Below, piece by piece: positions 1 through 5,801 of a stretch of 5,801 bases of DNA. The stretch lies in assembly GCA_017935525.1 (NCBI GenBank), contig JAGBHJ010000029.1:1-5801 (forward strand). The letters run 5' to 3'. The stretch is from Clostridia bacterium (lineage in GTDB: Bacteria > Bacillota > Clostridia > HGM11327). The number at the start of each line of letters is the position of its first letter. Position 1 is the first letter of the stretch. The notes beneath the pieces are model-generated. The model was not told the origin of the DNA. It saw only the letters and a program-made list of their open reading frames with translations, and made no database searches. A program made the position numbers and the translations under genes.

Positions 1-581
1 AGAGTCCTTGCGGCTTTGTCGATGCTGTCACGCAGTAATGCGCCAAGGCTGCGACTCTGTACGGTATTTAACACAGCACTCTCCACCTTATACTCATTTC
101 TTGTTCTAAAAACGAGCTTATACGCCACAATATGTGCCAGATAATGGCATAATAATACAATCACTCCCACTTTTGTGTTATCCATCATACCGACGCCCAC
201 CGTTGCCACCATAAACATGGGAGAGCATAGTGATGCCAAAGCCGCCACTCTGCCAAGGTCGTTACGTTTTATCTGCCCCGACACCACCAACTCCGCAGAT
301 ATCTGTGCTCCTACGGGGTAGCCTGACACCGCGCCTACCGCAAGTGCCTTTATGCCCGCCGTGGGGATACCAATCCATCTTGCAACGGCGTTCAACCCTC
401 TCAGCCCATCCAATGCCCCCGTAGCAACAAGCATATTCCCCGCCACAGCAAAGGGAAACAGGGACGGCACCAACCTTTTATACCACAACTCCAAGCCATC
501 AAGCACTCCCGCCGCGGCAGTCCTCGGGAACAAAAAACAGATAACAACAATAAACACGGGAATCAAACTCAGCCTTTTCAT
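1..581 (-). CDS. ylbJ: YlbJ/SpoVV-type sporulation membrane transporter, N-terminal half (partial)
   Basis: The frame is open from position 581 to the left window edge, giving 193 complete codons; the C-terminal half lies outside. The protein begins MKRLSLIPVFIVVICFLF, a charged start followed by a membrane segment. Next come an LVPSLFPFAVAG stretch (about residues 37-48), a small-residue-rich segment with SGYPVGA (86-92), and two further hydrophobic segments (about 111-133 and 137-154). The SLFPF and SGYP-GA motifs are typical of YlbJ proteins with a Gate (nucleoside recognition-like) domain. In B. subtilis the homologue, renamed SpoVV, is made in the mother cell and moves dipicolinic acid across the outer forespore membrane. 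Position after rsmD and coaD matches B. subtilis order and supports the call. The start at 581 is chosen because GGAG lies 6 bases upstream; in-frame ATGs at 593 and 617 have no ribosome binding site, and the latter lies inside a terminator stem. The family is confident; the transported substrate in this organism is inferred. Confidence 0.88.
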   Translation of the reverse strand, partial: MKRLSLIPVFIVVICFLFPRTAAAGVLDGLELWYKRLVPSLFPFAVAGNMLVATGALDGLRGLNAVARWIGIPTAGIKALAVGAVSGYPVGAQISAELVVSGQIKRNDLGRVAALASLCSPMFMVATVGVGMMDNTKVGVIVLLCHYLAHIVAYKLVFRTRNEYKVESAVLNTVQSRSLGALLRDSIDKAART

Positions 582-591
582 GCAAAACTCC
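582..591 (-). promoter_or_regulatory. Ribosome binding site that sets the ylbJ start
   Basis: On the minus strand GGAG (591-588) is followed by TTTTGC and the ATG at 581, a normal spacing of 6 bases. The upstream in-frame ATG at 593 overlaps this site and is itself preceded only by the T-run of the terminator. This supports the short start, MKRLSL. Confidence 0.7.
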
Positions 592-593
592 AT

Positions 594-626
594 AAAAAAA
601 TCGGTACATAAATACATATGTACCGA
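594..626 (-). terminator. Rho-independent terminator ending the metK-to-coiled-coil operon
   Basis: Minus-strand bases 626-617 (TCGGTACATA) and 610-601 (TATGTACCGA) form a perfect 10-bp inverted repeat around a 6-base loop. They are followed directly by seven Ts (600-594). The stem can extend by an A-T pair at its base. It starts 12 bases after the stop codon of the coiled-coil gene (639) and ends against the ylbJ ribosome binding site. The stem is fairly AT-rich, so some readthrough into ylbJ is possible. On the plus strand the hairpin is followed by CAGTCACAATATT rather than a T-run, so it works in one direction only. Confidence 0.85.
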
Positions 627-641
627 TCAGTCACAATATTA
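613..641 (-). promoter_or_regulatory. Possible sigma-E-like promoter for ylbJ (weak)
   Basis: TAATATT (641-635), overlapping the stop codon of the preceding gene, fits the sigma-E -35 consensus KMATATT in all positions. After 14 bases, CATATGTA (620-613) matches the CATA half of the -10 consensus but only partly the rest. A start near 606 would give a leader of about 25 bases that carries the ylbJ ribosome binding site and lacks the 5' arm of the terminator. B. subtilis ylbJ is in the sigma-E regulon, which is why I looked. The -10 match is poor and the call is tentative. Confidence 0.22.
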
Positions 642-1262
642 CGTTTCGTTGTCCCAGCCTTCAACACCCAAAAGCGCGGCTCTTTGTGCCAAAAGCTCGC
701 GGCAAAGCTCGTTGTTGCTCGTTATAAGCTCATCAAGGCTGGCGGAGATATATTCGTATATATTCTTTTTGAACGCCGCCGCTTCCTCTGCAGTCATGGC
801 TCTTTGCTTTCCACCCAAGAGATATTTCTTCAGCTCCTCGTCCATTCTTGCCGCCTCTGAATTAACGTCCTGTATGGACCTTGCCGTCTGCCCGAATTTA
901 TCCGCCAGATAGACCTCGCCCTCACGCTTCAGCTCGTTGACCTCATCCTTTGTTTCCAGCATTATCTGCTTACTCTTGATGTAGGCATTTTGAGTGATGT
1001 CATTCTCGCTGACCATCTTGTCAGCCTCCTTTGCCACGTCCTCCAGCAGCTTTTGCGCCTCCAGCTGAGCTTCGATTATCAGCTTGTTCTTCTCTGCCCT
1101 CAAATGATTTGCCGCCTGCAGCTCCTGTGGCATAAGTCGCTTCATCTCGTCCAGCATATCCAACAGCTCATCCACGTCAACAAGGCTCTTTGTCTTTAAG
1201 ATAGGCAGCTGACCCTCAATGAGAATATCCTCCACAGAGCTTATAAGGTCAATAACGTTCAC
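639..1262 (-). CDS. Uncharacterised coiled-coil protein between coaD and ylbJ
   Basis: This is a 207-residue soluble protein without signal peptide or membrane segment. Residues 1-48 (MNVIDLISSVEDILIEG..., LLDMLDEMKRLMPQEL) look like a short helical head. Residues about 49-150 are a long, highly charged helix with many Glu, Lys, Ala and Gln, as in DivIVA-like or ATP-synthase-b-like coiled coils. A second helical part (157-196, TAEEAAAFKKNIYEYISASL) precedes an acidic tail, GWDNET. Similar clostridial proteins beside coaD are often labelled 'ATPase' or 'V-type ATPase subunit H', but no Walker motif is present, so that label probably reflects coiled-coil similarity only. The GTG start is supported by GGAGG 5 bases upstream. 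It lies 12 bases after coaD, and an intrinsic terminator follows, so it is the last gene of the operon. Function is unknown; a scaffold in division or envelope work is a guess. Confidence 0.85.
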   Translation of the reverse strand: MNVIDLISSVEDILIEGQLPILKTKSLVDVDELLDMLDEMKRLMPQELQAANHLRAEKNKLIIEAQLEAQKLLEDVAKEADKMVSENDITQNAYIKSKQIMLETKDEVNELKREGEVYLADKFGQTARSIQDVNSEAARMDEELKKYLLGGKQRAMTAEEAAAFKKNIYEYISASLDELITSNNELCRELLAQRAALLGVEGWDNET

Positions 1263-1272
1263 ACGATCCTCC
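1263..1272 (-). promoter_or_regulatory. Strong ribosome binding site for a GTG start
   Basis: GGAGG (1272-1268) lies 5 bases before the GTG at 1262 and directly after the coaD stop codon. It supports the non-ATG start of the coiled-coil gene, which has no better-placed alternative. Confidence 0.7.
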
Positions 1273-1274
1273 GA

Positions 1275-1781
1275 TTACTCTCCCTTATGGGACCTTCTGT
1301 AAATTTCAGCCTTTGCATCCTCCATGATCGCTTCGGGGAGCATATCCGTAACGTCGCCGCCCAAAGCGCACACCTCCTTGACTATGCTGGAGCTGAGGTA
1401 GGAATACTTATAGCACGTTACCATAAACATGGTCTCTATCTCCTCGTCCAGCTTGCGGTTGGTAAGTGCCATCTGGAACTCATATTCAAAGTCGGACACA
1501 AACCTTAAGCCCTTAACTATGATCTTGGAGTTGTGCTTATGCATAAAATCCACCAACAAGCCCTGGAATTCCTCAACCACAACGTTGTTGAGCCCCTCCA
1601 CGGATGCAATGGACCTTTCTATATAATCACGTCTTTCCTCAAAGGAAAACATGGGGTTCTTGCTGTGGTTTTTAACCACCGCAACCACCACCTTATCAAA
1701 CATTTTGGAAGCTCTCTTTATTATATCCAAATGACCCTTTGTGATGGGGTCAAAGCTTCCCGGATAAACTGCAATACTCAT
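1275..1781 (-). CDS. coaD: Phosphopantetheine adenylyltransferase
   Basis: CoaD transfers AMP from ATP to 4'-phosphopantetheine to give dephospho-CoA, the penultimate step of coenzyme A synthesis, in the cytoplasm. The 168 residues match the usual family length of about 160. The nucleotidyltransferase signature is at the N-terminus, AVYPGSFDPITKGHLDII (residues 4-21), with the T-x-G-H motif at T14-G16-H17. The conserved KGLRFVSDFEYEFQMALTNR block (90-109) and the YSYLSSSIVKEV block (126-137), which contact pantetheine phosphate and ATP, are both present. Nothing essential seems missing. AAGAGG 6 bases upstream of the ATG supports the start. It follows rsmD after 15 bases, the widespread rsmD-coaD pair. 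Confidence 0.97.
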   Translation of the reverse strand: MSIAVYPGSFDPITKGHLDIIKRASKMFDKVVVAVVKNHSKNPMFSFEERRDYIERSIASVEGLNNVVVEEFQGLLVDFMHKHNSKIIVKGLRFVSDFEYEFQMALTNRKLDEEIETMFMVTCYKYSYLSSSIVKEVCALGGDVTDMLPEAIMEDAKAEIYRRSHKGE

Positions 1782-1796
1782 AATAAACCTCTTGTC

Positions 1797-2348
1797 TTAT
1801 TCCTTTAACCCCAATATGGCAAAGGCAGATCTGCCGTAGCGTCTTTCGTCAAGAATGTCGTATTCCGAGGGCACATCCGCCAAAACGGAGTTCTTTGCCT
1901 CGTACTGTACTATCACCCTGCCGCCCTGCTTCAGCAAGCCGCCATCCCTTATCCCCTCAAGGATGCTTTTCTCAAAGCCCTTGTTGTAGGGAGGGTCAAA
2001 GAATATATAATCAAATTTTCTGCCCGTCATCCGCTTGACTGCCAGCAAGGCGTCGCTTGCCATTACAGTAACTTCACTCCTGCAGCCCAGCTTTTCAATA
2101 TTGGCATCTATTGCCCTTAGCGCCGCCTTTGCACTTTCCACCATTACGGCGTGCTTGGCACCTCTGCTGAGCGCCTCAAGGGCAACGTTGCCCGTGCCTG
2201 CAAAAATATCGCAGAATTCGGCATTATTTATTTTGTCACCAATTATATTGAACAGAGCCTGCTTTAACATATCGGGTGTGGGCCTTGTATCCATACCGTC
2301 CACCGAAACCAGCGGTCTGCTCTTCCATTTTCCGGCGTTGATCCTCAT
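1797..2348 (-). CDS. rsmD: 16S rRNA (guanine(966)-N(2))-methyltransferase RsmD
   Basis: RsmD methylates G966 of 16S rRNA in the assembling 30S subunit, with S-adenosylmethionine as donor. The protein has 183 residues, normal for the family. It opens with MRINAGKWKSRPL, followed by the TRPTPDMLKQALFNII block (21-36). SAM-binding motif I is CDIFAGTGNVALEALSRGA (46-64), with the ribose-binding acidic residue E71 in VES. The catalytic DPPY motif is at 118-121 (FFDPPYNKG), and the C-terminal RRYGRSAFAIL (169-179) is also typical. GGAAGG about 9 bases upstream of the ATG supports the start. It lies 18 bases after parB. Its B. subtilis counterpart is ylbH, also directly before coaD. Confidence 0.95.
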   Translation of the reverse strand: MRINAGKWKSRPLVSVDGMDTRPTPDMLKQALFNIIGDKINNAEFCDIFAGTGNVALEALSRGAKHAVMVESAKAALRAIDANIEKLGCRSEVTVMASDALLAVKRMTGRKFDYIFFDPPYNKGFEKSILEGIRDGGLLKQGGRVIVQYEAKNSVLADVPSEYDILDERRYGRSAFAILGLKE

Positions 2349-2366
2349 TGGCTCTGACCTTCCGCC

Positions 2367-3242
2367 TTACTTCATCAACAGCTCGTAGAGTCTGTCAAGC
2401 TCGTCGTCGCCAAAAAAGGCGATCTCAATACTGCCCTTCTTTGCCCCGTAATTGATTGCGACCTTTGTCTGGAGCTTATCCTCCAACTTTTGCTCAATGT
2501 CGGAAATATATATGGGCTTTTCCTTCTTTTCCTTTTTGGGCTCCTTGGGTTCTTCCTTTATCTTTGCGATGTACTGCTCAGCCTGGCGAGTGTTCATGCC
2601 GCGGGTAAGAATATCGTTGGCATACTTTATCTGGCGCTCCTCCTCGTCAAAGCTGCACAAAAGCCTTGCCTGACCCGGAGGCAGCATTCCGTCGGAAACC
2701 AGCTTCTTTACGGGCTCGCACAGAGTCAAAAGCCTTACCGTGTTGGCAACGGCAGGTCTGCTCTTGCCCACGCTCTTTGCCACCTGCTCCTGGGTAAAAT
2801 TAAACTCATCCATGAGCCTCTGCATACCCTCTGCCTCCTCGATGGTGTTCAGATCCTCTCTCTGGAGGTTATCGATAAGGGCAACCACCGCAGTCTGCTG
2901 TGCGTCGTAATCCTTAACGATGGCAGGAATATCCGTCACTCCCGCAAGCTTTGCCGCACGCCAACGACGCTCACCTGCAATCAGCACGTAGCGGTCGTCC
3001 ACCTTGCGCACAATAACGGGGTTGATTATGCCGTGGGTGGCAATGGATTCCGCAAGCACGTTGAGGGCATCCTCGTCAAAAACCTTTCTGGGCTGGCTCT
3101 TGTCGGGGTCAATGTCGTTCCACTTTAATACTACGTAATCGGGATTTCCCTCCAAATGCTCCTCTGTTGCCACGGAGAGTGCTTCGTCAAACAATGAATT
3201 CAAGCCCTTACCCAATGAGCTCTTCTTTTTTGTAGCTGCCAT
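2367..3242 (-). CDS. parB: Chromosome-partitioning protein ParB (Spo0J)
   Basis: ParB binds parS sites near the origin, loads as a CTP-dependent clamp and works with ParA and SMC in chromosome segregation. The 291 residues carry all expected parts: an N-terminal basic LGKGLNSLF motif (10-18) that contacts ParA; an N-terminal domain with the CTP-binding box GERRWRA (90-96) and DNLQREDLNTIEEAEG (124-139); a helix-turn-helix for parS recognition at about 149-172 (FTQEQVAKSVGKSRPAVAN); and a C-terminal dimerisation domain (about 244-291). A Lys/Glu/Pro-rich linker (229-242) joins the last two, as is usual. The start is backed by AGAAAGGA (3257-3250). It follows parA after 15 bases. No parS-like palindrome is visible in the window. 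Lack of plasmid features and the chromosomal neighbours favour the chromosomal form. Confidence 0.96.
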   Translation of the reverse strand: MAATKKKSSLGKGLNSLFDEALSVATEEHLEGNPDYVVLKWNDIDPDKSQPRKVFDEDALNVLAESIATHGIINPVIVRKVDDRYVLIAGERRWRAAKLAGVTDIPAIVKDYDAQQTAVVALIDNLQREDLNTIEEAEGMQRLMDEFNFTQEQVAKSVGKSRPAVANTVRLLTLCEPVKKLVSDGMLPPGQARLLCSFDEEERQIKYANDILTRGMNTRQAEQYIAKIKEEPKEPKKEKKEKPIYISDIEQKLEDKLQTKVAINYGAKKGSIEIAFFGDDELDRLYELLMK

Positions 3243-3257
3243 CGCTATTTCCTTTCT

Positions 3258-4028
3258 TTATAAACAGTTGTGCTTTGTCAACAATTCCTTCGTCAGATCC
3301 ATATACGCCAAAGCGCCGCTGCAATCGGGCGAATAATCAAATATGGACTGGCCAAAGCTGGGCGCCTCACCCAGACGTATATTTCTTGGGATCACCGCGT
3401 CAAACACGTTGCCCTTAAAATTATTTCTTACCTCCTCAACCACCTGCACGGAAAGGTTTGTCCTCTTGTCGTACATTGTCAAAAGCACGCCCTCCACCTT
3501 AATGTCGGGGTTGGAGCTCTTTTTTACAAGGTTGATGGTCTGCACCAGCTGGCTCAAGCCCTCCAGCGCAAAAAACTCGCACTGTATGGGCACTATCACG
3601 CCCGTACAAGCAGTAAGACAATTCAACGTCAAAAGCTCCAATGACGGCGGACAGTCGATTATTATGTAATCATAATCCCCCTCGATGGGCTTTAACGCCT
3701 TTTTGAGCACCTGCTCACGGGACTTCATCTTTGCAAGGTCAAGTCCTGCGCCCGCAAGATCTATATTTGCAGGCAATACCCACAGGCCTTGGCATTCCGT
3801 CGCCACGATGGCGTCCTTTGCGGGGTGGGAATCTATCAGCACGTCATAAAGGGATGACTCCAAAGAGGGTTTAAAAATTCCAAGCCCCGTGGTGGCATTA
3901 CCCTGGGGGTCCGCATCCACCAAAAGCACCCTTTTGCCAAGGGAAGCAATGCCTGCGCTTAAATTTACGGCGGTGGTGGTCTTTCCCACTCCACCCTTTT
4001 GATTAGAAACTGCTATAATATGTGCCAT
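3258..4028 (-). CDS. parA: Chromosome-partitioning ATPase ParA (Soj)
   Basis: ParA is a deviant-Walker ATPase that dimerises on DNA when bound to ATP and is released by ParB; in B. subtilis Soj also controls DnaA. The 256 residues begin MAHIIAVSNQKGGVGKTT, with the deviant Walker A at 11-18 (signature Lys11 and Lys16). The A' motif is VLLVDADPQGN (34-44, Asp40) and Walker B is YIIIDCPPSL (121-130, Asp125). Arg189 in MYDKRT and Arg218 in NIRLGEAPS align by number with DNA-binding arginines of B. subtilis Soj. There is no N-terminal helix-turn-helix, so it is the short chromosomal type rather than the plasmid P1 type. AAAGGG about 9 bases upstream of the ATG fits the start. It lies 16 bases after the hydrolase gene, with no terminator between, so it is probably cotranscribed with metK. 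Confidence 0.97.
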   Translation of the reverse strand: MAHIIAVSNQKGGVGKTTTAVNLSAGIASLGKRVLLVDADPQGNATTGLGIFKPSLESSLYDVLIDSHPAKDAIVATECQGLWVLPANIDLAGAGLDLAKMKSREQVLKKALKPIEGDYDYIIIDCPPSLELLTLNCLTACTGVIVPIQCEFFALEGLSQLVQTINLVKKSSNPDIKVEGVLLTMYDKRTNLSVQVVEEVRNNFKGNVFDAVIPRNIRLGEAPSFGQSIFDYSPDCSGALAYMDLTKELLTKHNCL

Positions 4029-4044
4029 TTGGTATGACCCTTTC

Positions 4045-4683
4045 TTAATGCTCTGATTTTTTAACTATGACCCTTGCCGGGGAGCCGTCAGCATCCTTCA
4101 GTCGTAACGGCAGACATATCATGTCGTACCAACCGCGGGACAATTCCTTCATATTGACTGCCTCAAGTGCTATGCATTCGTTATTCTTAAAGAATTCCTG
4201 ATGCACAGGCGCCGAAAGCTCATGCTTTGATATTGCAAAATAATCCGTACCCAAAAGCAGGATGCCTTTTTCGTGTATAAACCTTACCGCGGACAGGTCC
4301 AGCCCCACAAACTCGGGTCTGAATTTGCCCTCGTAGCCTATAACGGAATTATCCGTCTTTATCAAGAGCCTTTTTACCCCGTCGGGGATATTGCTCCTTG
4401 CAAGGTCGTCGTAGGTAACAACGTCTATCCCCATCAGCTCCACCACAAAGCACTCGCCCACCAGCGTATCAAGATCCAGCTGATGCACTCTTTTGCCATC
4501 GTTGTTAAAGTGGTACGGAGCGTCAATATGCGTGCCCGTGTGGCATCCCATATCCAGCCTGGACTCGTTGTACAGGTCTCCGCCGTCAATGGAATTCTTT
4601 ATGGGGCGTCTAAATGGGAATTTATCGTTATACGTTATCATGCCCTCCTCAACAAAGAGGCTGACATCGATCCATTTACTCAT
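4045..4683 (-). CDS. Cyclase-family metal-dependent hydrolase (kynurenine formamidase-like)
   Basis: The 212-residue protein belongs to the cyclase/KynB family (Pfam Cyclase). It has the metal-binding signature HTGTHIDAPYHF (48-59), giving His48, His52 and Asp54 as likely metal ligands and His58 as a likely catalytic base. His161 (SAPVHQEF) and Glu174 (IALEAVNM) sit where KynB has its further metal/active-site His and Glu, so the enzyme looks active. Family members hydrolyse N-formylkynurenine, isatin and related amides. No tryptophan-degradation gene is nearby, so the substrate is unknown and the name kynB is not warranted. There is no signal peptide, so it should be cytoplasmic. Its ATG lies 2 bases after the metK stop (TAATAATG), which suggests coupled translation. 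The upstream ribosome binding site is weak (TTGGGC within the end of metK). Confidence 0.88.
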   Translation of the reverse strand: MSKWIDVSLFVEEGMITYNDKFPFRRPIKNSIDGGDLYNESRLDMGCHTGTHIDAPYHFNNDGKRVHQLDLDTLVGECFVVELMGIDVVTYDDLARSNIPDGVKRLLIKTDNSVIGYEGKFRPEFVGLDLSAVRFIHEKGILLLGTDYFAISKHELSAPVHQEFFKNNECIALEAVNMKELSRGWYDMICLPLRLKDADGSPARVIVKKSEH

Positions 4684-4685
4684 TA

Positions 4686-5801
4686 TTACAAGCCCAAGTA
4701 GCTCTTAACGTCTGCCACTCTGTCCAGCTTTTCCCAAGGCAGGTCAATATCATCCCTACCAAAGTGACCGTAAGCCGCCGTCTGCTTGTAAATAGGTCTG
4801 CGGAGATCCAGCGTCTGGATGATTGCCGCAGGACGCAGGTCAAACAGCTCGTCAACGCACTTTTCGATCTTTGCAGGGTCAACATGTGCCGTGCCGAATG
4901 TATCCACCAGAACTGATACGGGGCGGGACTTGCCGATAGCGTAGGAGATCTGTATCTCGCACTTGTCAGCAGCGCCGGACGCAACGATGTTCTTGGAAAC
5001 GTATCTTGCCGCATAAGCCGCAGATCTGTCCACCTTTGTGGGGTCCTTGCCGGAGAATGCACCGCCGCCGTGACGTGCGTAGCCGCCGTACGTATCAACG
5101 ATTATCTTTCTGCCTGTAAGGCCTGAGTCTGCATGAGGTCCACCCAGAACAAATCTTCCCGTGGGGTTAACAAGGTACTTTATGCTTTCGTCTCTGAACT
5201 GCTCGGGGATAATGGGCTTTGCCACAAACTCGATGATATCCTGACGCAGCTGCTCCTGGCTTACCTTGTCGCTATGCTGTGATGATATCAGCACGGAATC
5301 AATGGCAACGGGAGTGTTGTCCTCATACTTGATGGTAAACTGTGTCTTACCGTCGGGACGCAGATAGGGCAAAACGCCGCTTTTTCTGACCTCGGAAAGT
5401 CTTTTTGATGCCTTATGTGCCAAATAGATAGGCATGGGCATATACGTTTCCGTTTCGTTACAAGCAAAGCCAAACACCATACCCTGGTCGCCCGCACCGA
5501 TCTTGTCGATAAGGTCCTCGCTGGACTGTCTTGTTTCAAGAGAGTTGCCAACGCCCATTGCGATGTCGCCACTCTGCTCGTCTATGGAAGAAATTACTGC
5601 GCAGGTATCAGCATCAAAGCCGTACTTTGCTCTTGTATAGCCGATCTCCCTTACAGTATCACGCACGATCTTTTGAAAATCAACGTAGCAATTCGTTGTG
5701 ATCTCACCCATTACGAGCACCAAGCCCGTTGTGCACGCAGTTTCGCAAGCAACCCTTGCCATGGGGTCCTTCTCATAAATGGCGTCAAGCACTGCGTCAG
5801 A
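4686..5801 (-). CDS. metK: S-adenosylmethionine synthetase MetK (N-terminus cut by window edge)
   Basis: MetK joins methionine and ATP to form S-adenosylmethionine, releasing phosphate and diphosphate; it works as a cytoplasmic tetramer. The frame is open to the right edge, where it reads SDAVLDAIYEKDP, so 371 residues are present. By comparison with B. subtilis MetK about 25-30 N-terminal residues are missing, including the EGHPDK segment. Seen here are IGAGDQGMVFG (101-111 of the fragment), the P-loop-like GGGAFSGKDPTKVDRSAAY (245-263) with its essential Lys/Asp residues, and the C-terminal LDLRRPIYKQTAAYGHFGR with LPWE. The GTG at 5792 is an internal valine codon and not a start. The promoter and any SAM-sensing leader lie outside the window. 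Confidence 0.97.
   Translation of the reverse strand, partial: SDAVLDAIYEKDPMARVACETACTTGLVLVMGEITTNCYVDFQKIVRDTVREIGYTRAKYGFDADTCAVISSIDEQSGDIAMGVGNSLETRQSSEDLIDKIGAGDQGMVFGFACNETETYMPMPIYLAHKASKRLSEVRKSGVLPYLRPDGKTQFTIKYEDNTPVAIDSVLISSQHSDKVSQEQLRQDIIEFVAKPIIPEQFRDESIKYLVNPTGRFVLGGPHADSGLTGRKIIVDTYGGYARHGGGAFSGKDPTKVDRSAAYAARYVSKNIVASGAADKCEIQISYAIGKSRPVSVLVDTFGTAHVDPAKIEKCVDELFDLRPAAIIQTLDLRRPIYKQTAAYGHFGRDDIDLPWEKLDRVADVKSYLGL

Noticed and set aside
593..617. Upstream ATGs at 617 and 593 as ylbJ starts
   Set aside because: Neither has a Shine-Dalgarno sequence. The one at 617 is in the terminator stem and the one at 593 follows the T-run, whereas 581 has GGAG at good spacing and a natural membrane-protein N-terminus.
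352..912. Plus-strand open frame of 186 codons
   Set aside because: It lies antisense across ylbJ, the terminator and the coiled-coil gene. Its product is low-complexity Ser/Ala-rich and has no family features, while the minus-strand genes have clear motifs and ribosome binding sites.
2490..3128. Plus-strand open frame of 212 codons
   Set aside because: It is fully antisense to parB, whose domains and motifs are complete. The frame is a by-product of parB codon usage.
4676..5098. Minus-strand open frame of 140 codons inside metK
   Set aside because: It is an alternative frame within metK, with Ser/Thr/Arg-rich sequence and no family features. metK itself is intact here.
1..5801. parS site near parAB
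   Set aside because: I looked for the palindromic TGTTTCACGTGAAACA-like site, including any CACGTG core, and saw none in the window.
1..5801. Mobile element, defence island, CRISPR array or RNA gene
   Set aside because: All space is taken by closely packed core genes with gaps of 2-57 bases. No direct repeats, integrase or transposase motifs, tRNA-like folds or spacer arrays were seen.

Overview
The window is a stretch of bacterial core genome with every real gene on the minus strand, so it reads from the right end to the left. It holds six complete genes and two cut by the window edges, and almost no non-coding sequence. The content points to a spore-forming Firmicute of the class Clostridia. 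The evidence is a YlbJ/SpoVV-type sporulation membrane protein, the rsmD-coaD-ylbJ order known from Bacillus subtilis (ylbH, ylbI/coaD, ylbJ), chromosomal-type ParA and ParB, and AGGAGG-like ribosome binding sites. Base composition looks balanced rather than AT-rich. An Oscillospirales or Ruminococcaceae-like host is my inference and is not shown by the sequence.

In transcription order, metK (S-adenosylmethionine synthetase) lacks its N-terminus at the right edge. It is followed after 2 bases by a cyclase-family (kynurenine formamidase-like) metal hydrolase, then parA, parB, rsmD, coaD and a 207-residue coiled-coil protein of unknown function. Gaps between these seven genes are 2 to 18 bases, with no internal terminator visible, so they look like one operon. 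A clear intrinsic terminator follows the coiled-coil gene. Just beyond it, ylbJ (spoVV) starts with its own ribosome binding site and runs off the left edge.

The functions are a housekeeping mix: SAM supply, chromosome segregation, 16S rRNA methylation (which uses SAM) and coenzyme A synthesis, followed by a sporulation transporter that appears to be transcriptionally separated from the rest. I found no mobile element, CRISPR array, RNA gene, parS site or anomalous island. There is no clear sign of a new multi-gene system. The points worth a second look are the terminator/ylbJ junction with a possible embedded sporulation promoter, the unusual position of parAB, the hydrolase inserted between metK and parA, and the conserved-looking but uncharacterised coiled-coil gene.
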